Source: Cephalotus follicularis (lineage: Eukaryota > Streptophyta > Magnoliopsida > Oxalidales > Cephalotaceae). From it: a stretch of DNA of 64,000 bases. Made by a program: the position numbers and the translations under genes. The notes below the pieces were generated by a model that saw nothing but the letters and a program-made list of their open reading frames with translations, was not told where the DNA came from and did no database searches. The stretch spans positions 1 through 64,000 of the forward strand of contig BDDD01001606.1 of assembly GCA_001972305.1 (NCBI GenBank). The letters are read 5' to 3'. Below, one piece after another: positions 1-10,370 of this stretch (its first letter is position 1; every line of letters begins with the position of its first letter).

Positions 1-399
1 ACCGAAATTTATTTATTTATGCATATGTGAAAATAAGGATGAAATAGCGAAATAAACTTAGAAAAACATAAAATATTAGAAAAAGCCATGAAAAAAGGCG
101 TTTTTTGGATAATTTTTTGGCCAAACCGCCTTTGGCAGTTTGCCATCGCGTTCGTCTCGAAAAGTTACATGAAATGAAAAAAAAAAACACCTCAATCGGA
201 CAACCGAGCGCAAAGTTATGCCAAGTCTAAGTTTTTAACAATTCTTACTCAACATCTTAGTGTTTTCACTATTAGATTTGGTGAAATGGATGGGCCATGG
301 CTATCACATACAAAAGTTTGTTCATCTCAAGTCTATGATCCATGATTGGGACAGTTGGCCATTACAATCAAAGAAATAAATACAACCTTTAGCATATAA
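1..399. other. Unassigned AT-rich flank
   Basis: No coding region, RNA gene or clear repeat can be supported here. The stretch is AT-rich and runs into the gypsy reverse-transcriptase scrap that starts near 400. It may be flanking retroelement DNA, but no end or primer site is visible. Confidence 0.5.
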
Positions 400-775
400 G
401 GGGTGACTAATGACCTTGCCGCATTCATGAGTTTGATGAATAGAGTGTTCAGCCCGTATCTCGACCATTTTATTGTAGTCTTCATTGATTATATCTTGAT
501 GTATTCCAAGAATATGGAGGAGCATAGGGAACATTTGCACTTGGCATTACAGACTTTGGGAGAACATCGGTTATATGCCAACTTTAGCAAATGTGAATTC
601 TGGTTGTCAGAGGTGGCTTTTCTGGGTAATGTAATTTCCAATGCCGAGTTGTTTGTAGATCCAGCTAAGATAGAGGTAGTAAGAGATTGGAAAAGGCCAA
701 CATTTGGTACCCAATTGAGTTTCAGCACAGCTTTTCACCCTGAAACTGATGACCAGTCCGAACGGACTATCCACA
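400..775 (+). pseudogene. Ty3/gypsy pol scrap (reverse transcriptase, then a bit of integrase)
   Basis: This is a fossil piece of a Ty3/gypsy polyprotein. The reverse-transcriptase palm is recognisable by VFIDYILMYSKN (the plant gypsy FIDD-type catalytic box) and by HRLYANFSKCEFW. A short integrase-like piece, FSTAFHPETD, follows. The same RT wording occurs in the minus-strand element near 59.35-59.70 kb, so both probably belong to one gypsy family. It is a short remnant with no LTR attached, and the parts between RT and integrase are not present. No function is expected. The family call is confident; the exact lineage is not. Confidence 0.8.
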
Positions 776-784
776 TATTTTACG

Positions 785-1250
785 GGATAACCCGTTCATA
801 ATTCTTCATTTATGTCATGGAGAATTATGGATGCAAGCCACATATTTTACGGTTATGGTTTCGTCCCATTTTGGGTGACTTGAGCAATCACCACATTGTG
901 GAGGGATACGGTATGTCATGCATGACACTGCTCACAGAGATCTCTATTATAGGCTATTACCTTTGGGTCTAACATTACGGTACGGTAAGGTACGGATTAT
1001 GTGACCGCTGTTTTATTATGCTCCACACGGCTATGGCACGGAGGGTGCATGAACGGTGGGGAGTACTATCTCAGGCAGAGAAGTACTTGACCTTACGGAT
1101 TGTTTTTCCCAATGGATGATTACGAATTGTTTGTACATAGTGTCTGCAAGCCTATGGCCTTTGATATGATTAGGACTAGCTAAGTATACCATCGCTTAGG
1201 GACGGTTGGTATACTGAAGCTGTCCTCAATTTCCATTCATACAAATATGA
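785..1250 (+). repeat. Left arm of a 465 bp inverted repeat
   Basis: Read forward, this stretch matches the reverse complement of 4640-5108 along its whole length, by eye about three quarters identical or better. Shared landmarks in order are AACCCGTTCATAATC, GAGATCTCT, ATTACGGTACGG, GCACGGAGGGTGC, GTACTTGACC and GGTTGGTATACTGAAG. Between the arms lie an LTR end and the family A solo LTR. The arms could be terminal inverted repeats of a DNA element, or two copies of one retroelement segment that landed in opposite orientation. Nothing seen decides between these. Confidence 0.75.
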
Positions 1251-1259
1251 AATGCCATG

Positions 1260-1709
1260 CATACATATTATTATAGTTGTTGCATAAACGGCATACTGTT
1301 ATATATATTTCATACATGGCATATGGTTATACCTATTGCACACATGGCATATCATGTAGCCTACCATACCCTAGGTCGTTGACCCTTTCATTGAAATGGG
1401 TCAGGTACAGGTGATGGACTGCAATGAGATGGACTAAGACGGATGGATATTTAAGGCAAATTGGATGAGAATGTAGATCATGGTTATCTATCTTGTATAT
1501 ATGGCTTGCTTTTATATGTTGGCATAATGACTTAATGTATAAGAGACAATCTAGAAACATGTTTTAATTCAGCTATCGACCTGCCAACTTGTGGCAGTGT
1601 TAAGGTATTATATGCGTATTGTTGTATTGATATGGATGAGTTCACTTCTCCATGCGTATGATATAGTTATGGATTCCTCCTATGGGAGTGTGATTGCTGA
1701 GGGCTGAGC
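1260..1709 (+). mobile_element. Part of an older LTR (family L6), upstream of the nested solo LTR
   Basis: This non-coding stretch continues directly into 4380-4632 once the nested solo LTR is set aside. The words on either side, CTGAGGGCTGAGC and GCTGAGCCCATT, match one uninterrupted site in the minus-strand L6 copy near 46.43 kb. I therefore read it as an LTR body of that family. Its own start is not visible, and the boundary with the inverted-repeat arm is approximate. Confidence 0.45.
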
Positions 1710-1880
1710 TGTAACGCCCGGCATTTTCCTGGTTGTAATATTTTGGATTTATGATGTAATATTAAATTTGGAATAATGAGAATGTTGAGTTTTGGACTCA
1801 AAAGATGCTTACAAACCCTAGTTATGGACTTAGAAATGGAGGGTGTATGAAAAGCTTGAAACGACGCTGTTTTGGCCAAA

Positions 1881-2035
1881 AGACATCGACGTCTTTTGGA
1901 AAGACGTCGACTCCTTTGTGAGCTAGGGCACACGTGAATGCATGGGCATGCACGTCGACATGGAGAGAAGGCATCGACACCTTCTTACCAATCTGGAAAA
2001 GACATCGACGTCTAATGGAAGACGTCGACGTCTTT
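1881..2035. repeat. Dyad cluster 1 of LTR family A
   Basis: Several copies of the near-palindromic word GACATCGACGTC occur here in pairs. The best pair is TCGACGTCTTT, loop TGG, AAAGACGTCGA at 1886-1910, a perfect 11 bp stem with a 3-base loop. The cluster lies about 170-330 bases into the LTR, before the purine-rich leader. Confidence 0.85.
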
Positions 2036-2334
2036 GTCACGAATGGACAGCACGTTCTTCATCAGCAAAATGTCATGGTAGGAGGATTATTTAAGGGCCT
2101 TACCTACCGACTTTTCTAAGTGCGATTCAACGTGTGTGCATGTCTGTGTATTGCCAGGGATGCCCAGAACATGTCCTCAGATGGAACATGCAGAGGAATC
2201 CTCACCTGCCATATGCCACCTGCAAAAGGAAAGAAAGAAAATAAAAAGAATTGCAGAAAGAGAGATAGTGGGAGAGATTTCGGGAGTGGTTGTTAGAAGA
2301 CAAAAGGAAAAGGGCAGGAGGAAGATATCTGCTT

Positions 2335-2415
2335 AATACCAACCCTCCCCACCTCTCTCTCTCGTTTTATAACACCAGAAGGAAAGAGAGAAGAGAGAAA
2401 GAGAAAAAGTGTGTG
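2335..2415 (+). other. Pyrimidine- then purine-rich leader tract of the LTR
   Basis: A CTCTCTCTC run is followed by about 40 bases that are almost all purine (AAGGAAAGAGAGAAGAGAG). Similar tracts stand at the same relative place in the Tekay LTR at 24.6-24.76 kb. It probably lies in the transcribed leader, just after the start site. Confidence 0.4.
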
Positions 2416-2784
2416 TGTGCCATTGTTGGAGCTTGGAGCTTGCACACCAACTGCCAGGACGAACCAGGAGTTGCCAAAGCGTACCTGTGGATTCAAGTGA
2501 CCTGTTGGAGTACTAAAAGAGGTGGACTTTCGATTTCTAACTTGAAATCAAAGGTAGGGGAAAGTGATGAACTTATATATGCATTTCAAGTTCTAAGTTA
2601 ATGTATAGCATGGTGAATTGCATGTTATTGATTGGATTGAAATTCTGGACTTGTTCAAATGTTACTGTGATGTACTGAGTTGATCATGCATGTATGATTA
2701 CATGAATACGTGGTTCTGTTGTGTAAAGGATTGATTTAGGAATGGTTCGGTGTGTTGAAATTGTGGGAAACCCGTTCTGGGATG

Positions 2785-3172
2785 AGAAGACATCGACGTC
2801 TTTTATAAAGACATCGACTTCTTTTCTGGAAATGGTATGAATTGTAATGTTCAAATGGCCATTTTAGCTACTTGTGATCGCCTGTTTGGTCTCGGATTGA
2901 TGTTATGGTTGTGTACCTGTTAATCAGTAGCATACCCTATACGTCTACGGAGTAATATCTGTTTATTTAAAGGATTAAAAGGTTGAGTTTTAGCCTCTTG
3001 AATCAAGACTCGCAACTGATGTTTTCTGGTATGAAAAAGACATCGACGTCTTTGTAGAAGACATCGACGTCTTTGGTCCAGAAAAGCCTGGGAACATTTG
3101 TGAATAGAACTGGCGCTTTAGGCTAAAAGACATCGACGCCTTTGGGAAAGACATCGACGTCTTTCCTCCTGG
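2785..3172. repeat. Dyad cluster 2 of LTR family A
   Basis: Three more pairs of the GACATCGACGTC word lie here: about 2788-2825, 3038-3082 and 3126-3165. The spacers include TTTATAAAG, TTTGTAGAAG and TTTGGGAAAG. This cluster is about 1.1-1.45 kb into the LTR, downstream of the presumed start of transcription. Confidence 0.85.
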
Positions 3173-4379
3173 ACAGTAGAATTTCCCTTGAATAGGACCC
3201 GTTGGACCTAAAACGACTTAAAAATGAACCTAGATGCATTCTGAGCATATGATTGCATTGTTACTGTGACTTGCATTATGGTTGCTTTCCTAAAAGTGTT
3301 AAACCATTTTGAAAAGCTTGCATGATTATTATGATTATTTTGGGTACGAAAATGTATATTTGTCAAATTACGAATTTATATATTTTCGAACTGTTTGGGG
3401 GAGTATTTCCAATGATAAAGAACTGATTTAAAGATTGATTATGAAATCAAAGGTAATTTGCGAAAATGTATAAATTATGAATATATATTTTCGAAATGAT
3501 TGGGGGAGTATTTCCAAAGACAGAGATATGTATTGTTTTAAGTTTATGACTTATTGCAACTTGTGAACTGAAAAGTATATTTTAAACAAATATATTTGAT
3601 CAAGTAAATATGTGTAATTGCTTGACTTGTACTGTTGACTTGTACTGTTGGTTTGGTCGCCATGCTAAACAACTTACGGAGGACTTGCTCCAAAACCGTT
3701 CGCAAACGGGGACGGAATAAGAGTGCGTGGCGTTGGGGCCAGGAGGTGGCGACGGTCATGACGACTGGACTGTCTGGTTCCTTTTTGGGAACACATTTAC
3801 TGCTTGTGTTGATATAACTGTTTAGTTATACTTGTACTGCGAACATGCATATATTTTTATATGTATATACGGAGGTATTTTTACTATGAAAATTACATGA
3901 CATGGCTCATCATTATGCATTCATTCATGATACTCATTGCCTTATTACCTGAACTGTATTTATGGGTTTATTCACTTAGCCGAGTGAGGACAAAGGCTAA
4001 CCCCTACTGTAACAGATTGATGGAGTGGTCTTGACATGGAGCATGCACGGAGATTTAAAGAGAAGACTTGTTATTTTCTCTTATTTTGGGTTGTTGAACA
4101 TTTATCATGTTAGTTGGTTTTGTAGCATTGGATATTTGTTATCTTGTATTGTATTATTTCACGCTCCGTTTTGGGCGATCAACAGTTATGTTTGGATTAT
4201 CGGGCATCACGTAGTATGGGATGCGTGATGTGTTCGGCTTATATTTTGATGCTTCCGCAGATTGTTAATGGATTTGATAAGTTTAAATTTTATGGTAATT
4301 TTACATAAGCCGGATTTATATATGTTGATTGCCGTACCACTTTATATGTTGTCTATGGTTGTGGAAATGGGGTGTGACA

Positions 4380-4632
4380 GCTGAGCCCATTTTATAAACT
4401 TTTGTTTTATTTACATGGGGCATAGTCCGATAAACGGATACTACATGCCCACTTTTCGTAAAATCATAAGAGTTTAAAATATGCATAATTGATTATTCTG
4501 TGAATATGACATAACATGATATGATTGATTAAAGTTTTAAATTTATAACAATTTTGGAGTACAATGGATGGATTGAATGAACGGTTATCACGCGTCAAGT
4601 CGTGGGGGTTTCCTCACGGTTTGGCGCGTGAC
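4380..4632 (+). mobile_element. 3' end of the older LTR (family L6)
   Basis: The stretch ends with GTTTGGCGCGTGACA. It matches the reverse complement of 46191-46460: the shared block around CCGATAAACGGATACTACATGC is distinctive. It is the right half of the LTR that received the family A solo LTR. Confidence 0.6.
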
Positions 4633-4639
4633 ATTATAT

Positions 4640-5108
4640 GCATGAATGCCAATTGCGGACAACTTCAGTATACCAACCGTCCGTACGCGGTGGTATACTT
4701 GGCTAGTGCTAACAACAGAGTCACAATCCGTACACCCTATGTCTACAGACAATCCGTCAATCAATCCATAACCATTCATAGGGACAATAAATCCACAGGG
4801 TCAAGTACTCCTCTGTCTCTCCGGTCCGAGATAGTACCCCCACTGTCTACGCACCCTCCGTGCCTTAGCTGAGTGGGGCATAGGATAACATTGCCACATA
4901 ATCCGTACCGTAATACTAGTCCCGAAGGTACTAGCCTGTAGTAGAGATCTCTGTAATCTGTACCGTACCGTATCCATCCATAATACGGTGATCCCCGTAG
5001 GTTCACCCAAAAAGGGAGGATTATATATATATATATATCCGTGTAATTTGGCCTAACACCCATAACCTTCATGATAGAAATGAAGATTATGAATGGGTTA
5101 TTCCGTCA
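4640..5108 (-). repeat. Right arm of the 465 bp inverted repeat
   Basis: This is the reverse complement of 785-1250 (see that entry). It contains a short TA run at 5023-5038. No open coding frame is supported in either arm. Confidence 0.75.
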
Positions 5109-5129
5109 AGTCTCAATCATAGCAAAACA

Positions 5130-5497
5130 AGAGATGATTGACGTGGAATTCGAACTTTAAAAGAAGCTCGGAAAGCATATATGGAAAGCAATTACATTAT
5201 ACATTAATGTTTTATATAAATTGCTGTTGATGTAATAAGTTAATATTTTCCGCTTTGTAATGCCTTATGATAGATCCTGTGTAGATGTAAGACATTGACT
5301 ATGATTATTATGGTTTATGATGATTTCAATGAGAGTATAATATTTTAATGACAAGTTGCAAAAGGAAGAAAAAAATTTGATAAATATTAGCAATTAGTAA
5401 GATTGTTAAAGGATTAAAGGTTTCACTCCCATGTAACACACCGATTCTTCGATATTAGCTTTGAGCTTAAAGTGAACTCGGATTCAGGGGCGTTACA
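5130..5497 (+). mobile_element. 3' fragment of an L5-family LTR
   Basis: The last 368 bases of this LTR family are present, ending GGGGCGTTACA. They match 17173-17543, the end of the whole L5 solo LTR, including TTTTCCGCT, TGTAATGCCTTATGA and GATCCTGTGTAGATGTAAGA. The rest of the LTR is not present here. Confidence 0.8.
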
Positions 5498-5947
5498 GTT
5501 AGTCTAAATGGCTAAGTGAGTTGGGACAAGTCCTTCCCTGTTACATCCATGAAGAATCGGATGTGCCGAATGAAAACGATTAGCAAAGATCAAAATATAT
5601 AAAGCAATAATTAAGGCGGAACAAATCAACAAGACTTCAATAAAAGCAACTCAACAATGAAAAGTACTAAACAAATCTCAATGATCAAGTCAATACTCTA
5701 GAAATACGGTAGGCTCACAATAAAATCAATTTACAAGAATATCAAGAATCAAAGACATGATCATGAATAATAAATCAAAGTATGTGCCCGTAAAGAAAAT
5801 CATAAAATCTAGGGATACTGCTTCAACTATAATGTCATAATCATATATCATGTCATCGTCATATAACTGCTGCAGCAATAATAACAGGCCAATAAGCTAC
5901 AAGATGTGTACATCATTCTACATACACCGATGCATAATGCCTACGGT

Positions 5948-6075
5948 AAGCGACATGCACCCCACAACCACCAAGGGCATGCGTGTAAGCGGCACGTACC
6001 CCACCTCTCACGATGGGTGTACATGTAAGCGGCACGAACCACATCCTCTACGATGGGTGTACATGTAAGCAACAT
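5948..6075. repeat. Tandem repeat, about 43 bp unit, three copies
   Basis: The unit contains CGATGGGTGTACATGTAAGC and GGCACGAACC or GGCACGTACC. Three degenerate copies lie head to tail. It is private to this LTR-like stretch in the window. Confidence 0.75.
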
Positions 6076-7128
6076 CATAAGGGTACTAGCATCTGAATAT
6101 AAAACACAATATCACATATCACAATGACAAACATAAGGGAAGGTGACATTGTCACCCAGAACCAGAACACTCGTATGCTTGTCCGATAAGCGAGTAACGG
6201 ACACCCTTCTACTCTCACACTCAATATACCAGCATAAACAATAGCATATTGCAGATCCAGTGTATGGATACCCAAAGGCGGTCCCACATAGCACCCCATC
6301 ATAGACAATGGGTCTGCTAAGGAGAGTTGGGCATCGAACGTATACCTCACCCTCGACCGATATCACAATCATGGAACATAATCAACAAAATGACCTGCGG
6401 GATTCAAATCTCAATCGAACTATCACAAATCATGAATACAAAAGGGCACACATGAAAACATCACATAGGAAAACATCAGGATTGTCAAATAATGAAATAG
6501 AGGAAGGGAATGTCCCACTCACAGTATCAATGTAATAACCCCCGCGAACTAGTCCATCGATGTTGTGGATCATCTACAAGATCTGCGTCTCGCTGGATGC
6601 TGAAATCTAGTTCAGCTATCGAATTCCAAGTCATGGACTAGATGCTTGACTATCTTTGATCATATCCTTAACTCTGCATGAATATCACACTCACGTTACA
6701 TCCTACACACACACACAGCAAACACCGTGTGTCACCGGAGCTCCAACCAGATTCCGACCAACCCACCGGAGTCTCGGCCACGACACCAACAGCCTATAAA
6801 TTGGATGATCTATACATTACGGCCAAAGAGCCGTCGTGACTCGGCACAGAATCGCCCGGTCAAGGCCGACAGTGAGTCTGACTCACTGAGTTGACTCGGC
6901 GGTCTTCCAATAATTCCGGCTGCTTCACAAAAAGATGTCCACAAGGTCTGTGTTACGCATCTTCGCCTGTGACTCACAGAGAATCGGTGGCTGTCGCCTC
7001 GCCAGAGCTCCGACCGAGAAGCCTTTGCTCCGATCTCGCCCCTATTGGCCTCCACAACCTTCGGTCTATGTGTTGGTGACCGAAACTCGCCGTGACTCGG
7101 TGCCAAACGTGGCGTCACAGGCGGCAGC

Positions 7129-7151
7129 GAGTCAACTAGTTCAGTTGACTC
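7129..7151. repeat. Perfect 9 bp dyad GAGTCAACT / AGTTGACTC
   Basis: Two perfect 9-base arms are separated by 5 bases. A looser copy of the same wording (CACTGAGTTGACTCGG) lies near 6884-6900. It resembles the TCGAC dyads of the other LTR families but has a TTGAC core. Confidence 0.8.
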
Positions 7152-7553
7152 AACGGCTAAAATCTGGCCAATCCCGGTCGAATGACGCCTCAACTGACAT
7201 CAGGATAGGTGTAGCTCATCTTTACGATAAAAACCCGCTCTACCCGCGATGATTCTGGCAGTGGCAGTGAGAGGCAGAGGCGGCAACACTAGGGGAGAAA
7301 AAAAGAAAAGAGAAGAAGAAAGGAGGAGGATGGAGTTATCGGTGATGGAGAAGCCGTAGGGATGCTCGCCACCTCTTCCAAGTCACCAGTTAGGCGTCTC
7401 TTCCGCTCTCTGCACCTCTCTATCTCTCTCTCGTTACCTTTCTGCCTCTAACTCTCACTCTCTGTTCTCTCACACGGGCACTTAGCGCCTGTGTCCCTCT
7501 GTTTTCAATAAAACAAGAGGCGCGCCTAGCGCCTTCTGGAAACGCACAACCCC

Positions 7554-7555
<2 letters not shown>

Positions 7556-7616
<61 letters not shown>

Positions 7617-7705
7617 CATCATCATCATCATCATTATCATCATCAATAATAATAATAATCATTAATCAATAATCAATAATCAATAATCAATAATAATAAT
7701 AATAA
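7556..7705. repeat. Compound microsatellite (AAT, CAT, TAATCAA)
   Basis: About 60 bases of AAT repeats are followed by CAT repeats, a second AAT run and several TAATCAA units. A poly-Tyr/poly-Asp open frame on the minus strand is only a product of this run. Confidence 0.95.
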
Positions 7706-7771
7706 CAATAATAAAATACGCTCACGTAATTCTGCATGCCACACACCTTAAATGTGGCACGGGGTGTCACA

Positions 7772-7819
7772 TCATTATTTTATACATACTATAACTCACC
7801 CCCCTCTTGTAGTATTTCA
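7772..7819 (+). mobile_element. Tail of a Ty1/copia LTR
   Basis: Only the last 48 bases or so of an LTR, ending GTATTTCA, remain between the minus-strand LTR end at 7771 and the primer-binding site at 7820. The usual copia order (LTR end, primer site, gag about 50 bases on) supports the reading. Confidence 0.55.
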
Positions 7820-7833
7820 ATTAGTATCAGAGC
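7820..7833 (+). promoter_or_regulatory. Copia primer-binding site (initiator-Met type)
   Basis: ATTAGTATCAGAGC is one base from the usual plant copia site ATTGGTATCAGAGC, which pairs with the 3' end of initiator tRNA-Met. It lies just after the LTR tail and just before gag. Confidence 0.7.
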
Positions 7834-7877
7834 AGTAAACTCACAATTCTTAACTGTTAGAATTTCAAAGATCCGCA

Positions 7878-8126
7878 ATGGCAATGAACATGAACTCCGG
7901 AGAAAGCCAAAATATTTCCAAGCCATCATTCTTTGATGGAAATAACTACAGTCATTGGAAAACCAAAATGACTATTTTTATTCAATCTCTAGATTATAAT
8001 TTATGGAACTTGATTGTTGATGGTCCTAACTTGCCTACTACCACTAATGAAAGTAGTGAAAAAGTTCCAAAACCAAGAACAAGATAGGAAAATAGTCCAA
8101 ATGAACGCTAAAGCCAAACATATTAT
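7878..8126 (+). pseudogene. Ty1/copia gag, N-terminal part
   Basis: The start of a copia gag: FFDGNNYSHWKTKM is the typical gag N-terminal block of plant copia elements (substrate binding and particle assembly in the intact family). The frame begins MAMNMNSGES shortly after the primer-binding site. It is interrupted at 8126 by the LARD array, and gag sequence of the same family resumes at 35506, with ATTAT on both sides. A related copy lies on the minus strand at 54.3-54.86 kb. It is a fossil, split by a later insertion. Confidence 0.85.
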
Positions 8127-9149
8127 TGTAATACCCATATACGGTTTTGAGGAAATCCACAGTGTTATATGCTAGTTAAGGGCCTGGATTTGTGTTATGC
8201 CATATTTCCTTGGGCCAATTGGGAGTTATCTCTTATGCAAGTTGAGGCCCAAAGTGGATTGGGAAGGAAATCATTTTTGGTTAGCCCATATTAAAGAGCC
8301 TTCCAAAGGAAGCTAACGCATCCCAAGGTGAGTAGGCGTGTGTCAACAGAGAGATATGGTGAAATATCATGATGCTTTTACTAGTCATTGGCAGAAGAGA
8401 AGTGACATGAGCCCAGTGTGGGGGTATCTGTGAAAATGAGGAAGAAGAAAAGAGGAAGAAGGAAGAAGGAAGGAAAAGAGGGTGCAGATTGAACTCCTGT
8501 TCTGGTGAGTCGTGAGTGCTCCCTGCGAGATTCAAGCCTCCTCTTTTGTTGGATTCTTACTTCTTGCATGGCGGAAGCACCTCCTTTGCAAGGGTCTATT
8601 TCTCTCCTTCTCCATTTCTACTGTAATCAACTGTGGTTGAGTGAGATTCTCACTGGTCTTTCGATGTCCCTACTCCGGGTGTGGTATGGTGGAATCGGTG
8701 TTCCTCAGTACAGTGAGTAATGAGATAGTATTCCTGGTATGATTGGTTTTTAGGATGGCAAAATGTGGATCCAGTGACAGATCCGAAGCTCCAAGTGGGA
8801 TGGTTGAGTTTCTGGAATGTGAGGAATCCAGTGAGTGATTCGGAGTTCCAAGGAACTGGTAGGCGTTGCAGGAACTGGTCTTGAGAGACCCAGGTATGTG
8901 ACGTATTACTGTGATTTAGTTTTATTGTTTTTACTGACATAACCATTTCGTGTTGAGTTGTTTGTGAGCCTGTGTTATAGCGTTTGAGATTCTGGGTTGA
9001 CGAGGTTCCCCAAATTTCATGTGACGAACACAGATGTTATTGTTATGGTAAGATGTGTGTTCTTGCCAGGGAGTTAGTATGATATGCGTCCTGGCCGAGG
9101 AGCCAGTGTGATGGGCATTCCTTGCCGAGCAGTGCATGTCGAGCACCTT

Positions 9150-9545
9150 CTTGAGTATTGCTGAGTGTAGTGTTTCCTCGGGCATTGCTGATTGAAGTGT
9201 TTCCTCTGGCATTGCTGAGTGTAGTGTCTCCTCGGGCATTGCTGAGTGTGGTGTCTCCTCGGGATTTGCTAAGCCTAGTGTTTCCTCTGGCATTTGCAGA
9301 GTGAAGTAGCTTCTCAGGTGTTAAGTAAATCATCTCGGATGTCTTGTTGAGTTAAGCCTCCTCGAGCATTGCTGAGTGTGGTGTCTCCTCGGGCATTGTA
9401 GAGTGTAGTGTCTCCTCGGGCATTGCTGATTGAAGTGTTTCTCCTGGCATTGCTAAGTGTTGTGTCTCCTCTGGCATTGCTGAGTGTAGTGTCTCCTCTG
9501 GCATTTGCTGAGTGAAATAGCTTCTCGGCTGTTTTGTTGAAGATG
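9150..9545. repeat. 27 bp tandem repeat in LARD LTR 1
   Basis: The unit is like GCATTGCTGAGTGTAGTGTC plus TCCTCGG. About a dozen degenerate copies occur in two blocks. On the minus strand it reads as repeated MPEETLHSA, which is only the period showing through as codons. The matching arrays are at 14880-15240 and 22685-23090. Confidence 0.9.
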
Positions 9546-9794
9546 CCTTCTCGAGCGTGAATCTTCCCGGGAATTATGACGAGTGACCATCTCAGACTTT
9601 CGAGTCTAAAAGTACGACTATTATGGTTTCTCCTCCTCTTGTTTTCTTGGGACAGCGGTAGACGAGCTACCTCGTCCTTCTGTTTAGAACATCTTGGAGT
9701 GGTTAGAGATTAGTTGGTGCAGACAGTATGCTGGTACTGCACGACAATTTTTGATATGCCTTGGTGTCCGTGGGACAGTGGTCTTGCAATCCAC

Positions 9795-9895
9795 CTATGG
9801 TCTGATATTCCGTGGATGGTCTGATATTTTGTGGATGGTCTAATATTTCGTGGATGGTCTGATATTCCGTGGATGGTCTGGTATTTCACCTCTGG
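9795..9895. repeat. 19 bp tandem repeat in LARD LTR 1
   Basis: The unit is GTGGATGGTCTGATATTCC with small changes, about five copies. LTR 2 (about 17590-17640) has roughly two or three, and LTR 3 (about 23330-23360) one or two, so copy number differs between the sister LTRs. Confidence 0.85.
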
Positions 9896-10244
9896 TATGG
9901 CATTATGCCATGGTATGGTGTTCCGTAGTGGTCTGGTGTGCATGGCATCTCTGCGGGTAGGTGGTGGAATAGTTGTGGTGTTCTACATCCTGCTGTTTTG
10001 GATGATGCTTGAGAGCTGACATGACGAGCAGTGTTGTGCTGAGCAATCCGAGCACCGGTGTTCTTATGATTGGCCGAGCAATCAGTGCAATGTGTTTCTG
10101 CCCAGCAACCGAGCAGACCATCTAATGCGTTACTTTAGTCCGAGGATAGCCACATGTTCTGATGAAACGTTGAGAGCTTGGAGTCCTCTGATCAAGCGAA
10201 GCGCATGTATGGCTGGTCTGATATGTGAAGTCATTGAGTGGCTT

Positions 10245-10370
10245 TCTCTGGTCGCTTGTGGTCTGGCGTTGTGTTCTGGCACTTTGCAGCACATGTGGTC
10301 TGGCTTTGTGGTCTGACATTGTGGTCTGGCGTTGTGGTCTGGCGCTTGTGGTCTGGCATTATACAACATT
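10245..10370. repeat. Short GTGGTCTGGCGTT tandem repeat in LARD LTR 1
   Basis: The word GTGGTCTGGCGTT or GTGGTCTGGCGCTT recurs several times. Counterparts lie near 18000-18100 and 23700-23815. Confidence 0.8.

Larger units (their letters stand above)
1710..4379 (+). mobile_element. Solo LTR, Tekay-type family A
   Basis: This is a complete 2670 bp LTR from TGTAACGCCCGGC to GGGTGTGACA with no internal region. It is flanked by the direct repeat GCTGAGC (1703-1709 and 4380-4386). Seven bases is longer than the usual 5 bp, but it fits the empty-site wording seen near 46.43 kb. The start, the purine-rich leader and the AAATCAAAGGTAGGGG block near 2545 match the LTRs of the Tekay-like elements at 24157 and 38588, so it is a diverged subfamily of that clade. 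The AAAGGCTAACCCC block near 3990 is also shared. A partner copy begins at 63535. Solo LTRs arise by recombination between the two LTRs of one element. It carries two clusters of TCGAC dyads. Confidence 0.92.
5498..7771 (-). mobile_element. Minus-strand LTR-like stretch (family D)
   Basis: Read on the minus strand, this begins TGTGACACCCCGTG at 7771, a typical LTR start. It passes a microsatellite, a GC- and CpG-rich leader (about 6800-7260) and a tandem repeat, and ends near a TTAGCC block like those in the Tekay LTRs. It lies between the L5 fragment and a short copia LTR tail, so it is nested between other elements. Its far end is not seen. The open frames inside, including the GC-rich ones near 6.8-7.25 kb, look like leader DNA and do not resemble a known protein. 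Confidence 0.5.

Noticed and set aside
1881-2035. Dyads as plain bZIP sites (GACGTC C-box)
   Set aside because: GACGTC is present in family A, but the CAGTCGACTG and GCGTCGACGC words of other families lack an ACGT core, so this cannot explain the shared pattern.
6810-7193. GC-rich 127-codon minus-strand frame as a possible host gene
   Set aside because: No recognisable domain. It overlaps dyads and leader-like DNA of an LTR-like stretch, and another long frame overlaps it on the opposite strand, as is usual in GC-rich DNA.
7420-7662. Open frame with long Tyr and Asp runs
   Set aside because: It is only the AAT/CAT microsatellite read in frame.
9043-9333. Open frame with repeated MPEETLHSA units, looking like a repeat protein
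   Set aside because: The 27 bp DNA period is a multiple of three, so any frame looks repetitive. The frame breaks differently in the sister LTRs, and no start signal or known domain is present.
9150-9545. Possible CRISPR-like array
   Set aside because: Units are head to tail with no unique spacers, and the context is a plant LTR.
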